The notes below the pieces were generated by a model. That model saw only the letters and a list, made by a program, of their open reading frames with translations. It did not search any database and had not been told where the DNA came from. The translations under genes were made by a program, and so were the position numbers. A stretch of 64,000 nt of DNA from Enoplolaimus lenunculus. Its lineage: Eukaryota > Nematoda > Enoplea > Enoplida > Thoracostomopsidae. The stretch spans positions 186,001-250,000 of the forward strand of contig JASANG010000801.1 in NCBI GenBank assembly GCA_030248215.1, in the 5' to 3' direction. This document shows positions 11,330 to 22,720 of this stretch, one piece after another (within the stretch, counting starts at the first letter, position 1; each line of letters opens with the position of its first letter).

Positions 11330-11552
11330 ACAACCTGGTTCCGTATTTTCAAATGTGTATAGCAACTATCATTAGTAGGTTTTCAAACTTACTAACTATT
11401 GCAGTTGTTAAACTCAAAATTCGTACAGGAGCAGAGCAAATCATATGGAAAAAATGTGCTGAACTTTGAACTTCAACATTCACAGGGTCAAAAGTCACAA
11501 GACCTGACACTGGTGCGATAGGTACTGTACACATTTAGAGAATACGGGCCCA
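11330..11552. mobile_element. Family M TIR element
   Basis: CCGTATTCTCAAATGTGTATAG..ACTATCATTAG at the left and CACATTTAGAGAATACGGGCCC at the right are inverted. Internal similarity to 34030-34253. Confidence 0.65.
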
Positions 11553-11905
11553 AGGTCCAAATATATTGAGCTCCTTACCTCAACTCCGCTAATGGCTTGC
11601 GAATTGGATTGGCCCGAAACCATCCGTAAAGCTGTGACAAATAATCTTTGAAACGGCATAATTGTTAAATCTAAACACCAAAACTACTTGTTTCTAATGT
11701 TCTTCCAAAGAATATTTTAATTGTAAAAAAACTTGTTTCGCTATTAAATCCTGTCCGTATTTTATAATAAAACTTGATTATTAAACATATTATTTTTTGT
11801 CTGTAATAAGCATCCAATGCTTACAAATATTAATGTTGTCGATGAGAAAGATTTTTCGTTCAGTTGAACACTCGCCAACAAAAACTAGAATGTGATTTAG
11901 TAAAC

Positions 11906-12012
11906 GGCCAATGTAAAGAACAGGGACGGAACAGTTTATAAACATATTTGTAAACCTAAGACTAAGTAAGCCTGCCTAAAAGCATAATGAGCATATTCAT
12001 AAGCCTAAAGCC
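11906..12012. mobile_element. Family A element, truncated
   Basis: Intact left end GGCCAATGTAAAGAACAGGG and start of the CCTAAG core. It is cut off by the family D element that begins at 12013. Confidence 0.7.
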
Positions 12013-12260
12013 TACTGTAGAGACCCGAATATGGGGGGTAATAGAGGTTCCCCATTTTGAGTCCCAATCAATAGGAGTCCGTATCTCTAATAAGAGTCCG
12101 TAAAGCGGACAGAGTCCCTAAACCTTAATAAGAGTCGCGGACAGATTTCCTAAACCCAATTGGAGTCCGTAAAAATGTCAATTTCCATAAAACCTTGCAT
12201 TATCGCTCAAGTTTTTGATACAGGACAAATAAACGTTTCACTCAACGGATAGTTGTTGTA
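12013..12260. mobile_element. Family D element, right end missing
   Basis: Starts TACTGTAGAGACCCGAATATG and follows the family interior (GGAGTCCGTATCTCTAATAAG) to about 12260. The distal TIR is not present. Confidence 0.7.
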
Positions 12261-12396
12261 CTGGCAAACAATTTGTAATGATTGTTGAAATTTAGCGAAT
12301 TTAATCTAGTTTTTGCTGATCTTGAGTTACGTTTCAACTGCATGTGTCGAGTCTGGCTCCGGCAAATTCTGTCGACCTCAGGCTAAAATTACAATT

Positions 12397-12668
12397 AACC
12401 GCTTCTCATATTGAGTTGCCTGTAGGCAACTCAGCGCTGTGTATATACGTTAAATAGTGTATATAGCACCGTGTTTAGCAATTGCAACACGTATACATCG
12501 CACTAAATCACCACAAGACGTGAGAGCCCCCTCGGGCTCGACCGTCAAGCTCCTATAGCTGAGTGGTGATGGTATACGCCTCCCACTGCAGTCACCCGGA
12601 GTTCGAATCCTAGCATAAAAGTAGGTCACAGGGGAAATAGAAAATATTCATGCGAGAAAGCGTTAAAG
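12397..12668 (+). mobile_element. tRNA-like-containing repeat, family I copy 2
   Basis: The tRNA-like segment at about 12546-12613 has box A-like TAGCTGAGTGG and box B-like GAGTTCGAATCC, with CTCCCAC in the anticodon-loop position (CCC would be glycine). The T-stem and acceptor pairs are broken, so a functional tRNA is unlikely. A CATGCGAGAAAGCG-type tail follows. Confidence 0.65.
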
Positions 12669-13498
12669 TTTTATTTGACGGTGACAATTTAGTATGCAAT
12701 ACTTGCTGATTATAATGAACACGCGATGAAACTTTGAATTAATATTTTCTATTAATTTTTAAGCAAATGACCCAAGTTACTTAATTACAAGAGCCTGCCC
12801 ACCCAGAGACAGCGAGGCTGGATTAACGAGAAAGCCATAGGCTTAAGCTTATGCCTACGCTTATTTTTGGGCTTAGGCTTTGGCTTTAGTTGACAGTACC
12901 CTATATTATAAATGTGCGACTCAAATTGTAAGTACCACAAACATTGAAATTTGAGGAACTTCATTATACAAGTATAGAAATACGCATTATATTGAAAAAT
13001 TCCATGGTTCACTTTTTGAACAATGTGCTTCTATCAATTACCAATAAAATTTAACGTGTACTTTTTAGTTACGGTAAATTTGAATATATCTTCTGAATGC
13101 TCTTGTTTTAAAAGTTTTATCGGTGGAATTAAATACTAAAAATTTTTCACATAAAATTTATATTTTCACAAATGGCGCTGAGCTATGATCCGCAACGGCA
13201 AAACAAACTAAAATATAGCGACTGGATGATGTTTAATAGTTCGGTCCACTTTAGACTAAAATTAAGATTTCAGTCGTACATAATCTGTTTAACATTGGAT
13301 ATAAGGTTTTAAGATCCTGATATTTTTTAGCATTTCGTCTCAGGTTCTCAGATCGTTTGTTTTTTAATATGTTCCTTGGTTCTGTTCTTAGAGTTTGCTC
13401 TAGTAGATCAAAGACTGACTAAAATACATTACATCACCTCAATCTATCTATATTTCAGATAATACAAATACAACGCCGTTTCTTATCTGTATGTTTGC
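12669..13498. other. Intergenic, no gene
   Basis: AT-rich DNA without a recognised gene or complete element. Some TTAGGC-like words lie at 12840-12890. Confidence 0.4.
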
Positions 13499-13669
13499 GG
13501 CCCATGTTACTATAAAGGCCGTCCCAATTTCCCGAGACACAAATATACCCGGAGTGCACACTTATGCGCTCCTGTTTACATATGCACAGGCAGATATATT
13601 TACGTAGGATATATATAATAAATATATAATATATATAATATATTATATATACATATATCAACTGTCCCA

Positions 13670-16600
13670 AGTCCCAGCTGTCCCATCTGTCCCAACTGTC
13701 CCATCTGTCCCAACTGTCCAGTTTGTCCCAACTGTCCCATCTGTCCCATTTGTCCCGTTTGTCCCAACTGTCCCATCTGTCCCAACTGTACCATCTGTCC
13801 CAAGTGTCCCATCTGTCCCAACTGTCGTCCCATCTGTCACATTTGTCCTAACTGTCCCATCTGTCCCAACTGTCCCATCTGTCCCGTTTGTCCCATCTGT
13901 CCCAACTGTCCAGTTTGTCCCAACTGTCCCATCTGTCCCATTTGTCCCGTTTGTCCCAACTGTCCCATCTGTCCCAACTGTACCATCTGTCCCAAGTGTC
14001 CCATCTGTCCCAACTGTCGTCCCATCTGTCACATTTGTCCTAACTGTCCCATCTGTCCCAACTGTCCCAACTGTCCCATCTGTCTGTCCCATCTGTCCCG
14101 TTTGTCCCATCTGTCCCATTTGTCCCGTTTGTCCCAACTGTCCCATCTGTCCCAACTGTACCATCTGTCCCAAGTGTCCCATCTGTCCCAACTGTCGTCC
14201 CATCTGTCACATTTGTCCTAACTGTCCCATCTGTCCCAACTGTACCATCTGTCCCAAGTGTCCCATCTGTCCCAACTGTCCCATCTGTCCCGTTTGTCCC
14301 ATCTGTCCCAACTGTCCAGTTTGTCCCAACTGTCCCATCTGTCCCAACTGTCCCATCTGTCCCATTTGTCCCGTTTGTCCCAACTGTCCCATCGGTCCCA
14401 ACTGTACCATCTGTCCCAAGTGTCCCATCTGTCCCAACTGTCGTCCCATCTGTCACATTTGTCCTAACTGTCCCATCTGTCCCAACTGTCCCAACTGTCC
14501 CATCTGTCTGTCCCATCTGTCCCGTTTGTCCCATCTGTCCCAACTGTCGTCCCATCTGTCACATTGGTCCTAACTGTCCCATCTGTCCCAAGTGTCCCAT
14601 CTGTCCCAACTGTCGTCCCATCTGCAACATTTGTCCTAACTTTCCCATCTGTCCCAACTGTCCCATCTGTCCCAACTGTCCCATCGGTCCCAACTGTCCC
14701 AACTGTCCCATCTGTCCCATTTGTCCCGTTTGTCCCAACTGTCCCAACTGTCCCAACTGTACCATCTGTCCCAAGTGTCCCATCTGTCCCAACTGTCGTC
14801 CCATCTGTCACATTTGTCCTAACTGTCCCATCTGTCCCAACTGTCCCATCTGTCTGTCCCATCTGTCCCGTTTGTCCCATCTGTCCCAACTGTCCAGTTT
14901 GTCCCAACTGTCCCATCTGTCCCAACTGTCCCATCTGTCCCATTTGTCCCGTTTGTCCCAACTGTCCCATCTGTCCCAACTGTACCATCTGTCCCAAGTG
15001 TCCCATCTGTCCCAACTGTCGTCCCATCTGTCACATTTGTCCTAACTGTCCCATCTGTCCCAACTGTCCCAACTGTCCCATCTGTCTGTCCCATCTGTCC
15101 CGTTTGTCCCATCTGTCCCAACTGTCGTCCCATCTGTCACATTTGTCCTAACTGTCCCATCTGTCCCAAGTGTCCCATCTGTCCCAACTGTCGTCCCATC
15201 TGCAACATTTGTCCTAACTTTCCCATCTGTCCCAACTGTCCCATCTGTCCCAACTGTCCCATCGGTCCCAACTGTCCCATCTGTCCCAACTGTCCCATCT
15301 GTCCCATTTGTCCCGTTTGTCCCAACTGTCCCATCTGTTCCAACTGTACCATCTGTCCCAAGTGTCCCATCTGTCCCAACTGTCGTCCCATCTGTCACAT
15401 TTGTCCTAACTGTCCCATCTGTCCCATTTGTCTGTCCCATCTGTCCCGTTTGTCCCATCTGTCCCAACTGTCCAGTTTGTCCCAACTGTCCCATCTGTCC
15501 CAACTGTCCCATCTGTCCCATTTGTCCCGTTTGTCCCAACTGTCCCATCTGTCCCAACTGTACCATCTGTCCCAAGTGTCCCATCTGTCCCAACTGTCGT
15601 CCCATCTGTCACATTTGTCCTAACTGTCCCATCTGTCCCAACTGTCCCAACTGTCCCATCTGTCTGTCCCATCTGTCCCGTTTGTCCCATCTGTCCCAAC
15701 TGTCGTCCCATCTGTCACATTTGTCCTAACTGTCCCATCTGTCCCAAGTGTCCCATCTGTCCCAACTGTCGTCCCATCTGCAACATTTGTCCTAACTTTC
15801 CCATCTGTCCCAACTGTCCCATCTGTCCCAACTGTCCCATCGGTCCCAACTGTCCCATCTGTCCCAACTGTCCCATCTGTTCCATCTGTCCCAACTGTCC
15901 CATCTGTCCCATCTGTCCCAACTGTCCCATGTGTCCCATCTGTCCCAACTGTCCCATCTGTTCCATCTGTCCCATCTGTCCCATCTGTCCCAACTGTCCC
16001 ATGTGTCCCATCTGTCCAAACTGTCCCATCTGTCCCATCTGTCCCATCTGTCTATCTGTCCCATCTGTCCCAACTGTCCCATCTGTCCGAACTGTCCCAA
16101 CTGTCCCAACTGTCCCAAATGTCCCATCTGTCCCAACTATCCCACCTGTCCCATCTGTGCCATCTGTCCCAACTGTCCCATCTATTCCAGCTGTCCCATC
16201 TGTCCATCTGCCCCAACTGTCCCAGCTGTTCCATCTGTCCCGTTTGTCTCAACTGTCCCATCTGTCACATCTGTCCTAACTGTCCCATCTGTCCCATCTG
16301 TCCCGTTTGTTCCATCTGTCCCATTTGTCCCATCTGCCTCAACTGTCCCATCTGTCCCATTTGTCCCGTTTGTCCCAACTGTCCCATCTGTCCCAACTGT
16401 CCCATCTGTTCCATCTGCCCCATATGTCCCATATGTCCCATATGTCCCAACTCTCCAAACTGTCGTAACTGTCCCATCTGTCCCGCTGTCCCATCTGTCC
16501 CATCTGTCCCAACTGTCCCATCTGTCCCAACTGTTCCATCTATCACAGCTGTCGCATCTGTCCCATCTGTCCAACTGTCCCAATTGTCGCATCTGTCCCA

Positions 16601-16709
16601 CCTGTCCCGTCCGTCCCATCTGTCCCAACTGTCTCATCTGTCCCAACTGTCCCAACTGTCCTATCTGTCCCAACTGTCCCATCTGTTCAACTGTCCCATC
16701 TGTCCGGTT
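13670..16709. repeat. 9-bp minisatellite with a 578-bp higher-order repeat
   Basis: Arrays of TGTCCCATC and TGTCCCAAC with variants (TGTCCCGTT, TGTCCTAAC, TGTCGTCCC). Marker variants recur with exact spacing: TCGTCCCATCTGCAACATTT starts at 14613, 15191 and 15769, and TCGTCCCATCTGTCACATTT at 14441, 15019 and 15597, each step 578 bp. The proximal part (13670-14440) is a shorter-period version (178-246 bp) and the distal part (15790-16709) is more irregular. Because 9 is a multiple of three, all frames stay open over long distances, so the Gly-Thr, Met-Gly-Gln and Val-Pro-Ser reading frames are artefacts. Confidence 0.95.
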
Positions 16710-17380
16710 GCGGGGAGTACGTTATAACCGGGGCAGACGAGACACGGTTTGTCTGATGTTGATTCGACATCAACATTAAAACTCGGCTCTTATATCGGGT
16801 AAACAGACAAATCTTGAATGTCATATGACATTAGCTTACAGACCACCGCTTTCAAATGATCAATGTGTACAAGGGACGGTATGTTACGTCGTACTGTGGG
16901 ATATTTATGCGAATATTATGATATTCAAAAATTTCAACGAATATCATATGATATACAGTAGGACAATGTAACCTTTGGGTATTAATAAATGAATAAAAAG
17001 TTGGACGGCAGCGGCACAAATGTGCTTTAAATACCAACTACACGCCTGCATATCGTTTCCGACACAAAATAGCTTAGAACCACAGCTTCAAAATTCAAAA
17101 ATTCAAATTTCAAATTCTAGTATCACATGATATTCAACAGTACAATTTGGGTCTGTTACTACAAGTGTGCAGACATTTGAAAGTATGTCATATAATATTC
17201 GCCGACAATACCTCGAATATCACATGATATTGTAGTAAAAAAGGTGATACACACATGATAATAGCAGACAAATACGAATTTATGAACACGATATAGGTTT
17301 TATAAGCAGACATAATGTTACCCAATAGTCTAATAGGGAAAACGTGTCCCAAGCTGCCCTGGTTATAACGTGAAGCCCGC
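16710..17380. mobile_element. Family N TIR element nested in the satellite
   Basis: Left GCGGGGAGTACGTTATAACC and right GGTTATAACGTGAAGCCCGC are inverted. The minisatellite resumes immediately on the far side at 17381, so this is an insertion into the array. The interior has many CATATGATAT palindromic words. A sister copy is at 47031-47614. Confidence 0.85.
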
Positions 17381-17665
17381 ACCATTTGTCCCAACTGTCG
17401 CATCTGTCCCATCTGTCCCAACTGTCCCATCTCTCCCAACTGTCCCTACTGTCCCAACTGTTCCATATGTCCCATCTGTCCCATCTGTCCCAACTGTCCC
17501 ATCTGTCCCAACTGTCCCAACTGTCCAATCTGTCCCGTTTGTCCCATCGGTCCCAACTGTCTCATCTGTCCCAAATGTCTCATCTGTCCCAACTGTCCCA
17601 TCTTTCCGCTGTCCCATCTGTCCCATCTGTCCCACTGTCTCATCATCTCAACTGCCCCACTGTCC
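17381..17665. repeat. Minisatellite, distal part
   Basis: Continuation of the TGTCCCATC/TGTCCCAAC array beyond the nested element, decaying towards 17665. Confidence 0.9.
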
Positions 17666-17779
17666 CAATTATATTTTTTGAATTTACTCCTGGTACATTG
17701 CTGTCCCGGGAAAATGGGATGGTTGCTCCTGGTACATTTCTGTCGAGGGAAAATGGGACGGCCTTTAAAGTAACGTTGC

Positions 17780-18372
17780 TTATGTCCACCTCTGACTTAT
17801 CGATTTTAGATCTTAGTCCAGAAAAGAGAAAAAACTTATATTGTTATGGGTTAAAATTTTTGATAAATAAATTGGCAGCCCTGGAGTTGTCAACTGTCTC
17901 ATTGCAAGGTGGTAAATTCAGTTTTAATGAGTGATTTGCAGTATTCACCGCATACACTCTTGTTTAAGATTATCTTTTTCATTATTTGCTCGAAATTAGC
18001 GCAAGCTTTGCCAGTTTTAAAAAAAGTGAGAGCAAAAACTTAGGAAATATCCTGACTAAATTTGGAATTTGACTACGGCAAGTTGGTGCAGCCTAGTATG
18101 TGTAAAACGAGAAAGTCTTAGCTAGTACACCGACGTATCTTTAGTGGCAGGCTGGTGTTGCTGTTTCGAAATTAGCGGTTATATTGGGTGTTCAGCGTCA
18201 ATTGTCTTTATTCAACTTGAACCCCCTCTTTACCGTTATTGAATATCGTATGCGCCCAAGCAACAAAGCTTCAGGTTCGTGTATTGATACACTTCGTTTT
18301 AAAACGAAAACTGAATGTCAGTCTAGGTAGGAACCGGGACATCAGACCTTTCAACTAAGCAGCTGGAAAAGC
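17780..18372. other. Intergenic between satellite and tRNA-like cluster
   Basis: No gene recognised; AT-rich sequence. Confidence 0.4.
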
Positions 18373-18445
18373 AGGCTAGAGCGGGGATCGAACTCTTAGC
18401 CTATGGATCCTTAAGCGAATACTCTACCACTGCGCCACGTAGCCC
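18373..18445 (-). tRNA. tRNA-like sequence (probable pseudo-tRNA or SINE head)
   Basis: The reverse complement is 73 nt, opens GGGCTACG and closes CTAGCCT, which pair mostly. It has box A TGGCGCAGTGG and box B AGTTCGATCCC. The anticodon stem does not fold convincingly and no isotype can be assigned, so a tRNA-derived repeat is more likely than a working gene. Confidence 0.4.
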
Positions 18446-18542
18446 GCCTGTCCGAGTATCCCCCATGTCAGTCTCGGTGGGACCTCCATGTTGGTACTAT
18501 ACGGTCTGCACGACCCCTGTTTGAAGTTTTGCCAAAGTTAAT

Positions 18543-18613
18543 GACCACGCCGGGAATCGAACCTCGGCCCTCTTGCGCTCGAGCCAAGCATGCTACCACT
18601 ACACCACGCGGTC
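18543..18613 (-). tRNA. tRNA-like sequence, left palindrome arm
   Basis: The exact reverse-complement counterpart of 18715-18785; see that entry for the motif reading. Confidence 0.4.
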
Positions 18614-18714
18614 ATTGCAACAACTTCTTATACCGGTATATGTGCACGTAAGTGTATGTAAAGCAAATGTTGCCATGCCTGTGCACATATACCGGTATAA
18701 GAAGTTGTTGCAAC

Positions 18715-18785
18715 GACCGCGTGGTGTAGTGGTTGCATGCTTGGCTCGAGCGCAAGAGGGCCGAGGTTCGATTCCCGGCGTGGTC
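18715..18785 (+). tRNA. tRNA-like sequence, right palindrome arm
   Basis: 71 nt. Acceptor strands GACCGCG and CGTGGTC pair over seven positions with one wobble. Box A TGGTGTAGTGG and box B GGTTCGATTCC both fit the RNA polymerase III consensus. The best anticodon loop is CTCGAGC (anticodon CGA), but the variable arm is short, unlike a true serine tRNA, and the T stem has a mismatch. It could be a polymerase III-competent tRNA-derived repeat. Confidence 0.4.
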
Positions 18786-19018
18786 ATTAACTTTGGCAAA
18801 ACTTCAAACAGGGGTCGTACACACCGTATAGTACCAACACTGAATTTTGGTCAAATAAATTATCGGAATTGTGCTTGCACTGCATTGTAATTTTATTTCT
18901 TCAGGGTAGAAGTCAGGTAGTAAATTAAATACGAACATATTTCTATGTATTTTTATATGAAATAAATAACGATCGCGTGTTTGCAGGAACTGCCGGGGTT
19001 TACGAAGAATTACTGAAA

Positions 19019-22000
19019 ATGGATATCAAAAAGTGAGGGAACACAAGTTTTCCAGTAAACGTGGGTAGGGTTTTCTGTTGTTCTTTAATTTATGTGTTGT
19101 CGTTTTAATTTAGTAACGTCTGATCTAAAATGATGCGAGTAATTTCGTATTACACTAACATATATATGCGTAATACTTGGATGGTTTATATATTGTTAAA
19201 TTTATGATTGCAGATTCGATATATACCGTAAGGTTCCAAAAGATCTAACTCAACCAACATTAAGCGGTGCTTTGATATCAATTGGATGCGTTTTGTTTAT
19301 AGTGTTTTTGTTGCTGTTTGAATTTTCGAGATTTTTATCTGCTGAAGTGTAAGTTGAACCAAGTATTTTAGCTGGGAAAGAAAATAAAAACAACAAACGA
19401 TTAGCTGGACATGGTGCAGCTGGTTTTACTGACTTGTATGAGATAATATCTTGAGGTGCACCGTGAGCGATCGTGGCCTACGTTTGATTCGCCAGAGTCT
19501 ATCTGATACCAAATTTTTAATACAATCTTTATAATTATCTCGATGCGGCTCGGAGAGCTGAATATGAATCTGGTGTTTTCGACATTCGAAAACTTATAAA
19601 ATATATTAGAGATGTCACGAGGCGTGGCCACGGTTCTGGGCTGTAAGGCCTGCGGATCGGGGGCAGCGCGTTATTTGCCGGGACCTAATCGGGGCCAGTT
19701 TTTATAAACTATTCTTAACTGACTCGAATGAAAACAGTTTTATCACGATTGGTACACCGTATTTTTATTTGCCCGCGGTTTGCTGCACATACCACTCATC
19801 AAAAACTTGTTTGTCTAGCAATAAGTTTCTATTATGACGAAACAAAACGCATTGTTGTACAGTATTTGTTGACCCGGTTGGTACCGGTCCTGATACAGGG
19901 ACATCATTTCAGTCCCTGTATAATTCCTGCCCCGAGGTAATTTTAATAATAATAATAACAACTCGTTTTCAATTAAACTGTGATGTGTATTCTTTTTCTT
20001 AAAAAATTATAATATCTATCAATATGTCCATTAAATTGAATGCACAAGAAATATATGTACATTCGAAGTTTTAATCGAAAACATTAGGAATTGCTATTTT
20101 AGGACAAGCGAGCTATTTGTTGATGATCCTGACAAATCTTCCAAAATTCCCGTTCATTTGGATGTGTCGCTGCCTCATATGAGTTGTGAATGTAAAGAGA
20201 AAATTAATTTTGGTTCGGCTGGTTTATTTGTCTTAAACTTGCCTCGAAACATGTTTTGAGTTTTTTTTGTTTTTATTGTAGCTGCCTGTGTGTCTGCTAT
20301 CCGCAAATGTGTAAGAAATTTAATTTGATTGATATTTCAATCCATGAACGAAATGGAAACAGTTGAGTAGTCTAATTTGAGCCGAGGTGTACATTATTGA
20401 TTGAGGGTGGTTTGAAATGTTTTTCATTCATATAATGTTGTATGTGGCATTGATCTATTATTTTTATCAGATATTGGTTTGGATATACAAGATGAACAAG
20501 GCCGCCACGAGGTTGGACACATGGAAAACGCTGTTAAAACACCGCTTGGAGCCGGTGGATGCAGATTTGAAGTTAAATTTAGCGTAAATAAAGTAAGTTT
20601 GACAGCTAAAATCTTTTGGGTATAATTCATGTTTGAAGATGAATAGTTGGAAATTTTCGCTTTATTTGAACAAAATATCGCAAACTTTATTTTGTGTTTT
20701 CAGGTTCCTGGCAATTTTCACATTTCGACACATTCGTCTCAAACGCAACCCCAAAATCCAAATATGCAACATGTTGTTCATCGGGTGATATTTGGAGAAG
20801 ATATGAAGGTTAGGCACACCTAGTTGTTTTTGTTTCTGTTATTAGCCCCAGAATAGAGACCACTGTTGGGTAGATCTCATAAAATAGCCGGGTGTATGTG
20901 CCTGTATGCAGTGTACGCCGTCGCATTCTAAAAGACAGAGGTAGAGAGAACTGCCGCAGTTCGCTGCAGTGGCGAATTATTTGCATGATCGTCTGAAGTG
21001 TCCACGTTATACAATGAGGATGTTATTGGAACCGACCATATATAACATTAACATATTTAACCTCGAGATGTGATTTCAAATAAAGTTGTATTTTTGTTTT
21101 GATTTCAGGGCCGAAGTCATCATGGTAGCTTCAATGCGCTTGAAAACAAAAAAGCCTTAGACGTCCAAGGTAAGCCAAAATAATGTAAATTTTAAAAGTG
21201 GCAGATACGATAAATTGCGCTATTTCAGTCAGCGTTTTTTGCATTTGTGAAATAAAGAGTTTATGAATTTAAAAATAATATGCTATGTTGTTTGAGAATA
21301 AGATGTGATAAAATTTTGTTTTAGCATTAGCGTCACACGACTATATACTCAAGGTGGTGCCAAGCATTTATGAAGATATCGCAGGCCAAAGAACGGTGTC
21401 TTATCAATATACGTACGCTCACAAGGTGAAATATTATTTATATGTAGTGGTTGTTGTTGTCGTCGTCGTCGTCGTTGTTGTTGTTGTTGTTCAGCTAAAA
21501 CAGACCGTGTTGTCACGCCGGTGTACTGCTGTAGCTGCAACACAGAAGTTTGTAAGACCAGTAGCAAATCATATGCTGGGTATCAGCATTGACGATTGAC
21601 TGATTCCAGGCGCTAGGTTTCAGGAGTTTATTGTTTACTGTCCGGCTTGTGGTGATTTCCCATGCGGTGCGGTATTTGCTTAGAATAGTAATAGCTTAGA
21701 TACGTTGCCGATTTTCGTGAGCTTGTTTTAGGAATACGTTAACTTTCATCACAGTGGACACATAATCCCTGCAGTTTGGTTTCGTTACGAATTATCACCG
21801 ATCACTGTAAAATACACAGAAAAACGTCCACCGTTGTATACGTTTTTGACAACTGTAAGTGTCAATGTTTGTGATTTTTTAAATGTTTATTTTAAAATTT
21901 AGAATTTAGCATTTTGGCTTTGATCTCAGTTCCGTTAAAATCTCGTTTAGATTATGCTACATGTTTCTATGGTATGCTACTTTGCGCTCGTGTTTTCGTG

Positions 22001-22405
22001 TTCATTTCATGGAAAAAACATCTGTTTAAAATAATAACAACAGGCTTTATGTAAAAATTCGATTCGGGTTGAAACCGAGGCCGCTATTCTCAGTTGTGTG
22101 TAGCATCTATCACCAGTCGGTAATAGGTTTTGTAGATCTTGAACAAGTGAGTTATGATGTTTGAAATTCAGCACATTTTTCGCATTTGATTTCTCCTACT
22201 TCTGTGCTAATTTTCCTTTAAGTTCATCAGTTTAAAACCTAAGCTGCCATAAGGTAGTGCAGTTATGTTAGTTGTTTGATTTGTTTGTGTTGTTTAGATA
22301 TGCGCAATTGTCGGTGGAACATTCACAGTCGCTGGTATAATCAATTCAATGATTTTCAGCGCAACAGAACTTTACAAAAAATTCGAGCTGGGAAAACTGA
22401 GTTGA
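19019..22405 (+). CDS. ERGIC1: ERGIC1 (ERGIC-32), ER-Golgi intermediate compartment protein, complete, nine exons
   Basis: Exons 19019-19032, 19214-19348, 20103-20191, 20471-20592, 20704-20808, 21109-21169, 21325-21425, 21732-21854 and 22298-22405. All introns are GT-AG and all phases match, giving 285 aa plus TGA; vertebrate ERGIC1 is 290 aa. It begins MDIKKFDIYRKVPKDLTQPT, then a first membrane helix (about residues 22-42). The lumenal domain contains DIQDEQGRHEVGH, CRFEVKFSVNKVPGNFHIST, ASHDYILKVVPS and IPAVWFRYELSPITVKYTE. The second helix is ICAIVGGTFTVAGI, with a short tail ending KFELGKLS. In other animals the family cycles between ER and Golgi with ERGIC2/ERGIC3 and helps load cargo into transport vesicles. 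TTGCAG at 18981-18986 upstream of the ATG could be a splice or trans-splice acceptor. Intron 7 holds a GTT/GTC microsatellite. Identification rests on family-wide conserved motifs. Confidence 0.96.
21449..21491. repeat. GTT/GTC microsatellite in ERGIC1 intron 7
   Basis: A run of GTTGTTGTTGTCGTCGTC type between exons 7 and 8. It reads as polyvaline or polyglutamine in the shadow frames and is not coding. Confidence 0.9.
22075..22255. mobile_element. Family M element in the last ERGIC1 intron
   Basis: GCTATTCTCAGTTGTGTGTAGC then ATCTATCACCAGTCGGTAATAGG matches family M. It lies about 43 bp before the acceptor of the last exon, and the splice signal TGTTTAG remains intact. Confidence 0.6.
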
Positions 22406-22702
22406 CAGTTGCTTATTGTATTGGATAATTATTATATTTTAATTTTGCGCTGTTACATGCATCGTTGTTGTTTTTAATGTTCTTTTTGTTAACATTTATT
22501 AGGTTACAGATGTATATTTATTTGTTGACGGTGTTTGTTGTTATGTATGCACGAATTTGGTTCGAACTCGCGTCGTACAAATTACAAGTCTGCTGTCCTT
22601 TGTAAAGTTGTTTACACAATGGTCGGATGGATTAAGTACGAAGGAGTTGTTAGCGTTTCGTTATGAACAAAGAACTTAGAGATAGGCTGTGACTGAAATC
22701 TA

Positions 22703-22708
22703 AATAAA
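22703..22708 (+). terminator. Candidate polyadenylation signal for ERGIC1
   Basis: AATAAA about 300 bp after the ERGIC1 stop codon and just before a family G element begins at 22721. Cleavage evidence cannot be seen. Confidence 0.4.
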
Positions 22709-22720
22709 ATAGCGCAGAGA

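Larger units (their letters stand above)
13499..17779. mobile_element. Satellite-bearing TIR element (family B-like ends)
   Basis: The left end GGCCCATGTTACTATAAAGG continues into CCGTCCCAATTTCCCGAGAC. The right end, read in reverse complement, is GCAACGTTACTTTAAAGGCC continuing into CCGTCCCATTTTCCCTCGAC, so the TIRs are about 38 bp. The outer bases match family B. Nearly the whole 4.3-kb interior is a 9-bp minisatellite, interrupted by a family N element. At 17693-17760 a roughly 43-bp block (CTCCTGGTACAT..GGGAAAATGGGA) is duplicated just inside the right TIR. No transposase is present. Confidence 0.7.
18491..18838. repeat. Palindrome with 158-bp arms, each holding a tRNA-like gene
   Basis: Left arm 18491-18648 and right arm 18681-18838 are nearly perfect reverse complements around a 32-bp spacer. 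Each arm contains a 71-nt tRNA-like segment. The arms also share ACCGGTATA and GTTAATGACCACGCC/GGCGTGGTCATTAAC blocks. A transcript through it would form a long hairpin. Confidence 0.9.

Noticed and set aside
13600..17690. Many long open frames rich in Gly-Thr, Met-Gly-Gln-Leu, Val-Pro-Ser, Trp-Asp-Arg or Cys-Pro repeats
   Set aside because: A 9-bp tandem repeat without stops leaves several frames open on both strands. Frames overlap each other, start at arbitrary ATGs and have no splice or start context.
18715..18785. Functional serine tRNA (anticodon CGA)
   Set aside because: No long variable arm, T-stem mismatch and poor anticodon stem. Listed only as tRNA-like.
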